64,000 nucleotides of DNA from contig NZ_MPKW01000005.1 of NCBI RefSeq assembly GCF_009729415.1, forward strand, positions 124,001 to 188,000, written 5' to 3'. A program made the translations under genes and the position numbers. This document shows, in pieces, positions 31,127 through 39,802 of this stretch. The stretch is from Mycolicibacterium sp. CBMA 234 (GTDB lineage Bacteria; Actinomycetota; Actinomycetes; Mycobacteriales; Mycobacteriaceae). The notes below the pieces were generated by a model. The model had not been told where the DNA came from. It saw only the letters and a list, made by a program, of their open reading frames with translations, and searched no databases. The stretch's first letter is position 1; each line of letters opens with the position of its first letter.

Positions 31127-32840
31127 GCACGAATTCTCGGTATGGGCACCCACGCCCCGCGACGTCGCCCTCGACGTTGACGGCGCCCGGCACCCGATGC
31201 AGCGCTTCGACGACGGTTGGTGGCGCATCACGGTCGAAGTACGAGCCGACGCCCGTTACGGCTTCGTGCTCGATGACCACGTTGGCTCGCGTCCGCTGCC
31301 GGATCCTCGATCGCCACGACAACCCGATGGGGTGCATGGGCTTTCGCAATTGTGGTCACCGCAGCCCGCCGCGCCATGGGCCGGACGTGCGATCGGCGGC
31401 ACAGTCATTTACGAACTGCATGTGGGCACCTTCACCGGGCCCGGCACGTTCGACGCCGCGATCGAGCGGCTGGACCACCTGGTCGAGCTCGGTGTCGACG
31501 TCGTCGAGCTGATGCCGGTCAATGCATTCGGTGGCAGTCACGGCTGGGGCTACGACGGCGTGCTGTGGTACGCGGTCCACGAACCGTACGGAGGCCCATC
31601 GGGTCTGGTCCGGTTCATCGATGCCTGCCACCGGCGCGGGCTCGCCGTGCTGATCGATGCGGTGTTCAATCACCTTGGCCCGGCCGGGAATTACCTGCCC
31701 AAGTTCGGACCGTATCTGACCACAGGACGCACTCCCTGGGGCGAGGCGATCAACATCGCCGACGCAGCCTCCGACGTGGTGCGCCGCTACATCATCGACT
31801 GCGCATTGCGCTGGATGCGTAATTTCGGCGCCGACGGACTGCGCCTCGATGCCGTGCATGCCCTGGTCGACACCACGGCGGTGCATCTGCTCGAAGAGCT
31901 GGCCACCGAAACCGATGCGCTGGCAATCGAACTCGGCCGCCCGTTGGCTCTGATCGCGGAGAGCGACCTGAACGACCCGCGCCTGATCACGCCGCGCAAC
32001 CAGGGTGGCTACGGACTGGCCGCGCAGTGGGATGACGACATCCACCACGCCATCCACACCGCGGTGTCCGGCGAACGGCAAGGCTACTACGCCGATTTCG
32101 GGTCGATGCAGACGCTGGCCACGACCCTCGAACGCGGCTTCTTCCACGCCGGCACCTACTCGTCCTTCCGGCGCCGTAGGCACGGCCGGCCGCTGGACAC
32201 CACGCAGATACCCGCGACGCGCCTGCTGGCGTACACGTGCACGCATGATCAAGTAGGCAACCGTGCCATCGGGGACCGGCCATCCCAGAACCTGGAATTC
32301 GGTCAGCTCGCCGTCAAAGCCGCACTGGTGCTCGGATCACCCTATACGGCAATGCTTTTCATGGGCGAGGAGTGGGGCGCGTCGACCCCGTTCCAGTTCT
32401 TCAGCTCGCACCCCGAACCCGAGTTGGCGCGCGCGACCGCCGAAGGTCGCCAGGCCGAGTTCGCCGATCACGGCTGGGCCGCGGACGACGTCCCCGACCC
32501 TCAGGACCCGGCGACCTTCGAATGTTCCAAGCTCAACTGGGACGAGGCCAAGGGCGGTGACCATGCCCGCCTGCTAGGCCTGTATCGCGATCTGATTGCG
32601 TTGCGGCGCAACGAGCCTGACTTCGCTAACCCATGGCTGGACCAGCTGCACATCGAGTTCGACGAGACCGCCCAGTGGATCGTCATGCACCGCGGAGCGT
32701 TCGCCGTGGCGTGCAACCTCGGTACGCGCCCCGCGAGGGTACCCGTCACCGGCGAGGCGGTGCTGTCCTCGAGCGAGCCCCAGATCGCCGAAACGACACT
32801 GCTGCAACCGCATTCCTTCGCGGTGCTGCGCCGGGCCTAG
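31119..32840 (+). CDS. treZ: Malto-oligosyltrehalose trehalohydrolase
   Basis: A 573-residue GH13 enzyme releasing trehalose from the TreY product. An N-terminal beta-domain (EFSVWAPTPRDVALDV) precedes the barrel. The motifs are LIDAVFNHLGPAGNY, FGADGLRLDAVHALVD (nucleophile Asp), LIAESDLNDPRL (Glu) and YTCTHDQVGNRA. The GTG at 31119 is inside the treY end and is preceded by GGAGAAA. The stop TAG shares the CTAG at 32837-32840 with the convergent ilvA stop. Confidence 0.95.
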   Translation: MPEHEFSVWAPTPRDVALDVDGARHPMQRFDDGWWRITVEVRADARYGFVLDDHVGSRPLPDPRSPRQPDGVHGLSQLWSPQPAAPWAGRAIGGTVIYELHVGTFTGPGTFDAAIERLDHLVELGVDVVELMPVNAFGGSHGWGYDGVLWYAVHEPYGGPSGLVRFIDACHRRGLAVLIDAVFNHLGPAGNYLPKFGPYLTTGRTPWGEAINIADAASDVVRRYIIDCALRWMRNFGADGLRLDAVHALVDTTAVHLLEELATETDALAIELGRPLALIAESDLNDPRLITPRNQGGYGLAAQWDDDIHHAIHTAVSGERQGYYADFGSMQTLATTLERGFFHAGTYSSFRRRRHGRPLDTTQIPATRLLAYTCTHDQVGNRAIGDRPSQNLEFGQLAVKAALVLGSPYTAMLFMGEEWGASTPFQFFSSHPEPELARATAEGRQAEFADHGWAADDVPDPQDPATFECSKLNWDEAKGGDHARLLGLYRDLIALRRNEPDFANPWLDQLHIEFDETAQWIVMHRGAFAVACNLGTRPARVPVTGEAVLSSSEPQIAETTLLQPHSFAVLRRA

Positions 32841-34117
32841 GTCAGGTAGCGATACGCCGGCGACCCCGGCTCCAGTGGCTCGACGTGGATGCCGGAGCTG
32901 TGCATCCGGTCCAGCAGACCGTCGAAGTCGTGCGCCGAACCGAGTTCGATACCGACCAGCGCGGCCCCGGTTTCCCGGTTGTTGCGCTTGACGTATTCGA
33001 ACAGAGTGATGTCGTCGTTGGGCCCGAGCACCTCGTCGAGGAATCGGCGCAGGGCGCCGGGTTCCTGCGGGAAATCCACCAGGAAGTAGTGCTTGAGACC
33101 AAGGTGCACCAGCGACCGCTCAAGCACCTCGCCGTAGCGCGAGACGTCGTTGTTGCCGCCGGAGATGAGGCAGACCACGGTCGAACCGGCTTCCACACCG
33201 CTCTCCATGAGCGCGGCCACGGACAGCGCGCCCGCCGGTTCAGCGACGATGCCCTCGTTCTGGTACAGGTCGAGCATCGCGGTGCACACCGCGCCCTCGT
33301 CCACCGTGGTCATCGACACCATGTCGCCGGCCGCAGCCAGTGCCGCGTAGGTCAGCGTCCCGGCCCGGGCCACGGCCGCGCCGTCGACGAACTGGTCGGC
33401 GTGCTCCAGCGTCACCGGCCCACCCTTGGCCAGCGCGGCGATCATCGACGCCGCACCCGCGGGCTCGGCCCCGAGGACCGCGGTCGCCGACGTGTGGGCG
33501 GCCAGGTACGTGGTGACGCCGCTGATGCAGCCGCCACCGCCGACCGGCACGATCACCAGATCGGGCTCGACGTCCAACTGGTCGAGGATCTCGAGCGCGA
33601 TGGTGCCCTGCCCGGCCATGGTGCGCGCATCGTCGTACGGCGGGACCAGCGTGGCACCTGTGCGCTCGACGTCGTCCAGCGCCGCGGCGGCAGCCAGGTC
33701 GTACGTGGCGCCGCCGACGATCAGCTCGATGAAGTCGCCACCGTGGTACCGAATCCGGTCGCGCTTCTGCTTCGGCGTCTTGGCCGGCACGTACACGCGT
33801 CCGTGCACACCCATCAACCGGCACGCCAGCGCAAAGCCCTGCGCATGGTTCCCGGCCGACGAGCACACCACACCTGCTGCTTTCTCCTCCTCGGAGAGCT
33901 GCATGAGCAAGTTGTAGGCGCCACGGATCTTGTAGGACCGCACCGCCTGCAAGTCTTCGCGCTTCAGATAGACCTGCGCGCCGGTAAGCGCCGACAGCCG
34001 GTCACTGAACTGAAGTGGGCTGCGGGTCACCACCGAGGAAATTCGCCGCGCGGCCTCATCAATGTCGGCCGCGGTTAGCGGCGACCTGTGGGTTCCCTGG
34101 CTCGGCTCGGCAGACAC
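32837..34117 (-). CDS. ilvA: Threonine ammonia-lyase (biosynthetic-type threonine deaminase)
   Basis: A 426-residue fold-type II PLP enzyme making 2-oxobutanoate for isoleucine. The PLP lysine is in AVRSYKIRGAYNLL near residue 60. SAGNHAQGFA and the phosphate-binding VPVGGGGCISGV are intact. A single C-terminal ACT-like regulatory region (HYFLVDFPQEPGALRRFL) follows. The start is a GTG at 34115-34117. The gene ends exactly on the treZ stop, sharing CTAG. Isoleucine feedback is expected from the ACT-like domain. Confidence 0.94.
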   Translation of the reverse strand: MSAEPSQGTHRSPLTAADIDEAARRISSVVTRSPLQFSDRLSALTGAQVYLKREDLQAVRSYKIRGAYNLLMQLSEEEKAAGVVCSSAGNHAQGFALACRLMGVHGRVYVPAKTPKQKRDRIRYHGGDFIELIVGGATYDLAAAAALDDVERTGATLVPPYDDARTMAGQGTIALEILDQLDVEPDLVIVPVGGGGCISGVTTYLAAHTSATAVLGAEPAGAASMIAALAKGGPVTLEHADQFVDGAAVARAGTLTYAALAAAGDMVSMTTVDEGAVCTAMLDLYQNEGIVAEPAGALSVAALMESGVEAGSTVVCLISGGNNDVSRYGEVLERSLVHLGLKHYFLVDFPQEPGALRRFLDEVLGPNDDITLFEYVKRNNRETGAALVGIELGSAHDFDGLLDRMHSSGIHVEPLEPGSPAYRYLT

Positions 34118-34153
34118 CGACTAATGGTGCCACCTCGATGCAAAACTGAGCGC

Positions 34154-34903
34154 ATGGACCCCACCTCAGAGCAGTTGCCGCCGGCGGTCAAGTCGTTCAT
34201 CGCGCGGACCCACCTCGTGACAAGCGGCGCCGAGCACCATGTGCCGTCCTGGTTGCGGCCGGGAGATCCGGAGAATCGGCTGCCCGTGATCGTCGCCATC
34301 CTGGCCGCGGTGACGCTGCAACGCGTGATCCCCGATCAGTACACGATCCCGGGGCTGCCCCGGTGGCCGCTGATCACGCTGGAGCTGCTGCTGGTGGTCG
34401 TGCTGATGATCATCAATCCCTTGCGGTTGTCCCGGCAGACGACCATCGGCCGCTGGGCCATGCTGGTGCTGACCGCGGCCATCACCCTCGACAACATCGC
34501 CTCGGCGATCATCCTCGATCTGAACATCTTGTCCGGCAAGGTGAGCAACGAGCCCGGCGTGCTATTGGGCAGCGGCGCAGCGGTTTTCATCACCAACGTC
34601 ATCGTGTTCGGCATCTGGTACTGGGAGCTGGACCGGGGCGGCCCGTTCGCCCGGCGAGCCGGCGACAACCCCTACCCAGACTTCCAATTCCCGCAGATGT
34701 GCGATCCGCAGAACGCCAAACCCGGTTGGCGGCCAACGTTTGTCGACTACCTGTACACCAGCTACACCAACGTGGTGGCGTTCTCCCCCACCGACACTAT
34801 GCCGCTGTCGCGCTGGGCGAAGTCGATGATGACGCTGCAGTCGTTGGTCGCGTTGTCGACCATCGCGCTGGTGATCGCCCGCGCCGTCAACGTGTTGAAG
34901 TAG
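34154..34903 (+). CDS. Conserved membrane protein of unknown function
   Basis: 249 residues with at least five hydrophobic segments: LPVIVAILAAVTLQ, PLITLELLLVVVLMII, WAMLVLTAAITLDNIASAII, AAVFITNVIVFGIWYWELD and LQSLVALSTIALVIARAV. Near the C-terminus SYTNVVAFSPTDTMPLSRWAK resembles a pore-loop-like segment of actinobacterial DUF1345-type proteins; I am not certain of that family. The ATG at 34154 is chosen because earlier in-frame codons overlap ilvA. It lies 36 bp from ilvA, divergently, and converges on the patatin gene with 7 bp between stops. Confidence 0.78.
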   Translation: MDPTSEQLPPAVKSFIARTHLVTSGAEHHVPSWLRPGDPENRLPVIVAILAAVTLQRVIPDQYTIPGLPRWPLITLELLLVVVLMIINPLRLSRQTTIGRWAMLVLTAAITLDNIASAIILDLNILSGKVSNEPGVLLGSGAAVFITNVIVFGIWYWELDRGGPFARRAGDNPYPDFQFPQMCDPQNAKPGWRPTFVDYLYTSYTNVVAFSPTDTMPLSRWAKSMMTLQSLVALSTIALVIARAVNVLK

Positions 34904-34910
34904 GCCAGCG

Positions 34911-35756
34911 TCAATCCCGGTGGAACTCCAGCAATTCGGCCTGCCGCAGCCCGCTGCGGTCGGTCGCTAACCAGCGCCGCGTCGAATTCAGCGAGCGCTC
35001 GATGAGGTCGCCCGAGTGGGAGAAATCGACCGGCGACACCCGCACCGGACACAGCGGCGGCACCACATGCAATTCGACAACGCCTTCGAACCGCTCGACG
35101 TCGGTGGCCAGCCGCCGGTTGATCGCCAGCGTGAACGCATGCATGGCCATGGCAATCGCGCCGTTTGGCGATTGCGGCATGGCGCACGAATAACCGGTCG
35201 GCAGCACCCACACCTCCGTCGCGCCGAGCGCCACCGCGTGCGACAGCGGGGTGTTGTTCACCACGCCACCGTCGACCAGATCCCTGCCGTCGATCCGGAC
35301 CGGCGGCAGGACGGCGGGAATGGCGGCGCTCGCCACGATGGCGTCGACGGCGTTACCGGAGGACAGCAGGACGTCCTGCCCAGACAACACGTCCGTGGCC
35401 ACCACGTGCAGCGGGATGGGCGCATCCTCGAGCCGACGGAACCGCAAGTTGCGGTGCAGCAGATTCCGGATGCCGGAGTCCGAGACCAGATGCGGGCGTC
35501 GCCCCAGGAACCCGAGCAACCCCAGACCCGGGCTGGTCGGGAACACTTCGCGGCGGGACAGCGTCCGCCACAGGTCCGCCAGCGCCAGCACCCCGTCGTG
35601 GTCCGGCCGACCGGCAATCCACCCGCCGTTGAGCGCACCGACCGAGGTTCCGACGATCAATTCGGGCCTGATGCCGGCCTCAGCCAGGCCCAGCAGCATG
35701 CCCACTTGGATCGAGCCCAGGCTGCCACCACCGGACAGCACGAACGCCGTTGTCAT
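34911..35756 (-). CDS. Patatin-like phospholipase
   Basis: 281 residues with all patatin landmarks: the oxyanion loop LSGGGSLGSIQVGML at the N-terminus, the nucleophile serine in IVGTSVGALNGG near residue 39, and the catalytic aspartate in LVDGGVVNNTPL near residue 165. It is soluble, without signal peptide. It probably cleaves acyl chains from phospholipids. Its ATG overlaps the TGA of the upstream sensor kinase (ATGA), so the two proteins are made together. M. tuberculosis has fused cNMP-domain/patatin proteins, which gives the pairing some precedent. Confidence 0.9.
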   Translation of the reverse strand: MTTAFVLSGGGSLGSIQVGMLLGLAEAGIRPELIVGTSVGALNGGWIAGRPDHDGVLALADLWRTLSRREVFPTSPGLGLLGFLGRRPHLVSDSGIRNLLHRNLRFRRLEDAPIPLHVVATDVLSGQDVLLSSGNAVDAIVASAAIPAVLPPVRIDGRDLVDGGVVNNTPLSHAVALGATEVWVLPTGYSCAMPQSPNGAIAMAMHAFTLAINRRLATDVERFEGVVELHVVPPLCPVRVSPVDFSHSGDLIERSLNSTRRWLATDRSGLRQAELLEFHRD

Positions 35757-37213
35757 GGTCCTTCTCCGCCCTCCGTGGCGGGGCGTAGCGGAAGCCGCAC
35801 GACGAACGTGGTGTCGCGCGGCCTCGAGGTCTCGAGCAACTCCCCGCCGTGCCGGTTGACGACGATCCGCCAGGCCAGATGCAGGCCCAGGCCGGTACCT
35901 TCGCCGAGCGGTTTGGTGGTGAAGAACGGCTCGAATATGCGCCCGCGAACGTCGGCGGGAATTCCGCTGCCGGTGTCGCTTATCTCAATCCGGACCGCGT
36001 CGTCGTCTAATCGGCTGCGCACAGTGAGCGTGCGCCGGTCGGCCAGGCGCATGGCGGCAATCGCATTCTCGATGATGTGCGTCCATGCCTGATTGAGTTC
36101 GGCTGGGTAACAGAGCAATTCGGGTATCGACGGGCCGAAGTCGGTGATCACCTCGACCGAAGTACCCGCGCCGATCCGCCCGGCGAACATCCGCAGAGTA
36201 CTGGTGAGCAGCGCGTTGACGTCCGCCAACTGGAACGGCGCGCTGTTCAGTTGGGTGTACTGCTTGACGTCGGTTACCAGTCCCGAAATCCGTTGTGCAG
36301 CATCATGAATCTGATGCGTCAACAGTTCGGCCTCGACCCGGTGCCGCAACCACGTCATGGCACTTGCGAACCAGGACGGTGGCTGGTCGCCGGGAAGAAG
36401 CTGTTCGAGCCATCGGCTGTCCAGCCCAGCCTCGACGAACGTCGGCGCCATGTCCCAGGCGTCTGCAATCCCCTGGCTGGACAACCACTCACCGACCTCG
36501 TCCTCCAGGTCGCTCGCCTGCATCGCCGACAACGGCTGTCCGGACGCAGCCGCCGCCCGCGCGACCACATCGGTCTGCGCCGCGGCCAGGAAAGCTAGTG
36601 CAGCACTGTCGAATCCGCTGTCCACCAGCGGGACTGTGAGAGCATCCAGCCGACCGCGCAGGTCGGTGGCGGCGCGCACCACTGCCGCCACCGGATTGTT
36701 GAGTTCGTGGGTGAGCGCGGCCGAGAGCTGCCCGAGGGCCAGCATTCGGTCACGTTCGTCGGCGACGCGATGCTGCTTCTCCGCGGTCTCCGCCAAGCCG
36801 TCGATGAGGTACACCGCCATCGGGAACAGGCTCTTGACGAAGGCACCGAATTCCTCGGCAGGCATGACGAAGAACCGTGAGCGCCGGGTGACCCGCACCG
36901 AGAATCGGTTGTGGTCATGCCCGACAGGACTGAACGACGACCGCGCACCGAAGAAGGCGCCCGGCTGCGAGGTCCGGCTGAGCTCGAGCTCCCGCCCACC
37001 AGCCCACTTCGTGAGCACCAGGTCGCCGTCCACGAGCACCCGCAAGGGCGTGACGGGGTCGCCTTCCACGATGACGGACCCCGGGGCGAACACCTCGATG
37101 TGCCCGGCGCGACACAGCTGCGCCAGCTGCTCATCCGTCAAGGACTCGAACAGGAACAGGGCCTTCAGTTCCTCGGGTGAGCACTGCTGCTGGTCACCAC
37201 CGACGTCTGTCAC
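35753..37213 (-). CDS. Cyclic-nucleotide-domain sensor histidine kinase
   Basis: 486 residues. Residues 15-125 form a cNMP-binding (CRP-like) beta-roll (VFAPGSVIVEGDPVTPLRVLV). The phosphate-binding cassette reads PGAFFGARSSFS, so the usual Gly-Glu is Gly-Ala and the ligand may not be cAMP. A kinase core follows: phospho-acceptor His169 in AALTHELNNPVAAV, N box HIIENAIAAM, G1 ISDTGSGIPAD, F box IFEPFFTTK and G2 GTGLGLHLAW. No transmembrane segment is seen, so it is cytoplasmic. No response regulator lies beside it. Start is a GTG at 37211-37213. It is coupled to the patatin gene. Confidence 0.9.
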   Translation of the reverse strand: MTDVGGDQQQCSPEELKALFLFESLTDEQLAQLCRAGHIEVFAPGSVIVEGDPVTPLRVLVDGDLVLTKWAGGRELELSRTSQPGAFFGARSSFSPVGHDHNRFSVRVTRRSRFFVMPAEEFGAFVKSLFPMAVYLIDGLAETAEKQHRVADERDRMLALGQLSAALTHELNNPVAAVVRAATDLRGRLDALTVPLVDSGFDSAALAFLAAAQTDVVARAAAASGQPLSAMQASDLEDEVGEWLSSQGIADAWDMAPTFVEAGLDSRWLEQLLPGDQPPSWFASAMTWLRHRVEAELLTHQIHDAAQRISGLVTDVKQYTQLNSAPFQLADVNALLTSTLRMFAGRIGAGTSVEVITDFGPSIPELLCYPAELNQAWTHIIENAIAAMRLADRRTLTVRSRLDDDAVRIEISDTGSGIPADVRGRIFEPFFTTKPLGEGTGLGLHLAWRIVVNRHGGELLETSRPRDTTFVVRLPLRPATEGGEGP

Positions 37214-37538
37214 GCCGACACACTAAGCCCGTCGGGCCGATGCGCTGCAGTCATTTGGGTTCTGGACTACGTCAGCCAGTCAATACGACCGGCTCCCGAC
37301 GCGAGAGAGACCCGAGAGATCTGATTTATGAGCGTCATCTGCGCTAGCGATAACGGCCTGCGCACGACACCATCAGGTGCTGCCCACGCGCAGTGCCGGC
37401 CGTCACGGAATTGCTCACCACATTGGATCATCGGCTAGAGTGAACACCGCCAGGCCGCAGTAACCCCGGGCCCCAAATTTCGCCGCCACGAGCGGCCTAC
37501 CGCCGAGAGGCGTTCTGCGGTCTGGCTTTAACTTTTCT
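37214..37538. other. Non-coding interval of 325 bp
   Basis: No convincing ORF or RNA gene was found. A weak hairpin GCCGC-N5-GCGGC lies at 37482-37496, near the end of the minus-strand gene at 37539, and a T-rich stretch follows at 37523-37536. The interval must contain the promoter of the kinase-patatin pair. Confidence 0.5.
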
Positions 37539-38177
37539 TCAGTCCAGTGAATTGCTGCGCCACAAACCGGCGGCGGCATGCAACTCGTTGGCCAGCCGCG
37601 TGAACGTCACCGCACGATCGGTGAGTTCCGCGGCACGCTCCGGCGCGGTCGTCGTCGCATCCTCAGCCAGGCTGGTGCAGCCGGCGGCACTCACCCGGCA
37701 GTACGCGGCGGCACGCTCCAGCGCGACGGCGAAGTCGCCCTCGAACACGCCGCGCAGGATCCGATCGGCGAGGTCGCGGATCTCATCCGGACCGACGGGC
37801 GTCTCCGCACCCGCGACCACTGGGTCGATCGAGTGCAGCACCTCGGCGCCGCGCCCGAACATCAGGCTGGCCGAGTATGGGTCGTCACGAATCGACAGCC
37901 GCAGCAGATACACCCGCCACAACGCGCCCGGCAGGCTGCGAGCGCCGGCACCCGCCCACAACTCGGCGATGGTCTCGATGCCGTGCTCGTCGGTATACGC
38001 CACCAGCCGCGACACCACGTCCGGATCCGGGTAGGTCCGTACCCGCTCCAGCAGCGCTGCCGCGGTCTCGTGGGCGATACGGCTGTCTTGCACGGGGTCT
38101 TCGACGTCATGGAAGGCTTCGAAGCCGCGGCCTAGGAACTTGGTCGGCTTATGTATGCGCCGGCGATCATCACTCAT
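37539..38177 (-). CDS. Conserved actinobacterial hypothetical protein
   Basis: 212 residues, soluble and mostly alpha-helical by composition, with repeated Ala/Arg/Glu-rich helices (LADRILRGVFEGDFAVALERAAAY). There is no signal peptide or catalytic motif I recognise. It starts 15 bp after the upstream zinc-motif gene, so the two are likely co-transcribed. An ATG at 38175-38177 begins MSDDRRRIHKPTKFLG. I cannot name the family. Confidence 0.7.
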   Translation of the reverse strand: MSDDRRRIHKPTKFLGRGFEAFHDVEDPVQDSRIAHETAAALLERVRTYPDPDVVSRLVAYTDEHGIETIAELWAGAGARSLPGALWRVYLLRLSIRDDPYSASLMFGRGAEVLHSIDPVVAGAETPVGPDEIRDLADRILRGVFEGDFAVALERAAAYCRVSAAGCTSLAEDATTTAPERAAELTDRAVTFTRLANELHAAAGLWRSNSLD

Positions 38178-38192
38178 CGGTCATCCACAACG

Positions 38193-38519
38193 TCACCGCC
38201 AGCCGTCGGCTTCCTTCGCCGCCCGGAGTAACACATCGCACAACTCCCCCAACTCAGCCTGCCCGGCACCTTCGGCCACGGCAGTCGCCACATCCTCGGC
38301 GGCACACCGTACCTGATAAACCCGGTCAGAAAGAGCGGCCGCTTCGTCGGCACTGAGCACCACTGAATCCTCCGCCAGTGAGGTGCCTTTGACCATGGCC
38401 CGCTGCTCATAGGCGCGCTGACGGCAGGACTGGCGGCAATATTGGCGACGACGACCCATGCCCGCGTCGGCCACTTCCCGGCCACACCACCGGCACGGCT
38501 GGGCCTTCGAACGCTTCAT
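38193..38519 (-). CDS. Small zinc-motif protein of unknown function
   Basis: 108 residues with an N-terminal treble-clef-like cluster, QPCRWCGREV then RRQYCRQSCRQRAYEQR, giving four cysteines suited to one zinc. A helical C-terminal half (ADEAAALSDRVYQVRCAAEDV) follows. The basic RQRAYEQR helix suggests nucleic-acid contact, but this is speculative. It is divergent from rbpA; the shared 128-bp gap holds a palindrome and the rbpA promoter. Confidence 0.72.
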   Translation of the reverse strand: MKRSKAQPCRWCGREVADAGMGRRRQYCRQSCRQRAYEQRAMVKGTSLAEDSVVLSADEAAALSDRVYQVRCAAEDVATAVAEGAGQAELGELCDVLLRAAKEADGWR

Positions 38520-38550
38520 GTCCGCCTCACGGTCGTGACTGTATCCGGCG

Positions 38551-38564
38551 GGGGTTCGAACCCC
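38551..38564. promoter_or_regulatory. Perfect 14-bp palindrome upstream of rbpA
   Basis: GGGGTTCGAACCCC is self-complementary and lies 22 bp upstream of the rbpA -35 element and 32 bp upstream of the divergent zinc-motif gene. It resembles a tRNA T-arm, but no matching acceptor stem is present upstream. It could be an operator or a relic. Confidence 0.5.
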
Positions 38565-38585
38565 GGTATCATGGATAACCGAGTC

Positions 38586-38612
38586 GGGAACTTCACGGCG
38601 CTGGCCTGCGTT
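38586..38612 (+). promoter_or_regulatory. Stress ECF-sigma-type promoter of rbpA
   Basis: GGGAAC at 38586-38591 and CGTT at 38609-38612 are separated by 17 bp, i.e. GGAAC-N18-GTT. This fits mycobacterial SigE/SigH and Streptomyces SigR promoters. The rbpA ribosome-binding site AAGGGAGTG follows at 38632-38640. Streptomyces rbpA is known to be SigR-controlled, so conservation of this wiring is plausible. Confidence 0.65.
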
Positions 38613-38647
38613 GATTCCCTGTCGCTATACCAAGGGAGTGATTTACG

Positions 38648-38983
38648 ATGGCTGATCGTGTCCTGAGAGGCAGTCGCCTCGGAGCCGTGAGCTACGAGAC
38701 CGACCGTAACCATGACCTCGCACCGCGCCAGATGGCCAAATACCGCACCGACAACGGCGAGGTATTCGAAGTTCCGTTCGCCGACGACGCGGAAATTCCC
38801 GGCACTTGGGCCTGCAAGAACGGCATGGAAGGCACCCTGCTCGAGGGCGACGTCCCCGAGCCCAAGAAGGTCAAGCCGCCGCGTACCCACTGGGACATGC
38901 TGCTGGAGCGTCGCTCCGTCGAGGAGCTCGAAGAGCTGCTCAAGGAGCGGCTGGAGCTGATCAAGACCCGCCGTCGCGGCTAG
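38648..38983 (+). CDS. rbpA: RNA polymerase-binding protein RbpA
   Basis: 111 residues, the usual length. The core domain contains VFEVPFADDAEIPGTWACKNG. The basic linker KKVKPPRTHWDMLLERRS leads to the C-terminal sigma-interaction helices (EELEELLKERLELI). RbpA binds RNA polymerase and group I/II sigma factors, stabilises the open complex and affects rifampicin response. A strong ribosome-binding site precedes the ATG, and an intrinsic terminator follows at 39001-39029. Confidence 0.97.
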   Translation: MADRVLRGSRLGAVSYETDRNHDLAPRQMAKYRTDNGEVFEVPFADDAEIPGTWACKNGMEGTLLEGDVPEPKKVKPPRTHWDMLLERRSVEELEELLKERLELIKTRRRG

Positions 38984-39000
38984 ATCACCTGAGCCAAACG

Positions 39001-39029
39001 AAAAGCCCCGTGCGATGCACGGGGCTTTT
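39001..39029. terminator. Bidirectional intrinsic terminator between rbpA and ppm1
   Basis: AAAAGCCCCGTGC at 39001-39013 pairs perfectly with 39017-39029 around a GAT loop. The run AAAA/TTTT at both ends gives a U-tract in either direction. It is the clearest classical terminator in the window and serves both convergent genes. Confidence 0.95.
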
Positions 39030-39044
39030 GTTTGTCGGCCAGAA

Positions 39045-39800
39045 CTAGCGGACGACGCCGCGGGCGCGGTCTAGCCGACCGCGAATGCCCCACTTCGCCA
39101 CCTGCGACATAGCCTCGCGGATGTTAGACCCGCTCATCTTCGACACACCCAGCTCGCGCTCGGTGAAGGTGATGGGCACCTCGACCACGGTGAAACCCGC
39201 GTTGATGGCGCGCCAGCTCAGATCGATCTGGAAGCAGTAGCCCTTCGAATCGACGTCATCGAGGCCGATCTTCTCCAGCACGTCGCGCCGGTAGGCGCGG
39301 TAGCCGGCGGTGATGTCGTGGATCTTGACGCCCAGCAGCAACCGCGCGTAGGTGTTCGCGGTGCGCGAGAGGACGAGCCGCCGACGCGGCCAGTTGCGGA
39401 TGGTGCCGCCCGGGACGTACCGCGAACCGATCGAGAGGTCGGCACCGGCGTCGACGGCGTCGAGAAGGCGGTACAGCTCTTCAGGCGCGTGGCTGCCATC
39501 GGCGTCCATCTCCACCAGCACGCTGTAGCCGCGTTCCAGGCCCCAGGCGAACCCGGCCAGGTAGGCAGCACCCAGGCCGCCCTTGCCGGCCCGGTGCATG
39601 ACGTGGAGCCGGTCAGGATCGGCCAGCGCCAGCTCGTCGGCCAGCTGACCCGTGCCGTCGGGGCTGTCGTCGTCGACGACCAGCACATGGACGTCGGGCC
39701 GCGCAGCGTGCACCCGACCGACGATCAACGGCAGATTTTCGCGCTCGTTGTAGGTCGGAATGATGACCAGCGTGCGCTGACTCGGACGGTCGTCACTCAT
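39045..39800 (-). CDS. ppm1: Polyprenol monophosphomannose synthase
   Basis: A 251-residue GT2 glycosyltransferase transferring mannose from GDP-mannose to polyprenyl phosphate for lipoarabinomannan and glycoprotein synthesis. The motifs are [26 protein letters not shown] and the catalytic [27 protein letters not shown] and [13 protein letters not shown] are also typical. The ATG at 39798-39800 has AGGGA upstream; a TTG at 39806 overlapping the lnt stop is less likely. In M. tuberculosis the domain is fused behind Lnt; here it is separate. Confidence 0.95.
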   Translation of the reverse strand: MSDDRPSQRTLVIIPTYNERENLPLIVGRVHAARPDVHVLVVDDDSPDGTGQLADELALADPDRLHVMHRAGKGGLGAAYLAGFAWGLERGYSVLVEMDADGSHAPEELYRLLDAVDAGADLSIGSRYVPGGTIRNWPRRRLVLSRTANTYARLLLGVKIHDITAGYRAYRRDVLEKIGLDDVDSKGYCFQIDLSWRAINAGFTVVEVPITFTERELGVSKMSGSNIREAMSQVAKWGIRGRLDRARGVVR

Positions 39801-39802
39801 GC

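Noticed and set aside
38541..38570. tRNA-like T-arm (GGGGTTCGAACCCC)
   Set aside because: No complementary acceptor or anticodon arm could be found in the preceding 60-70 bases, so no tRNA gene is called.
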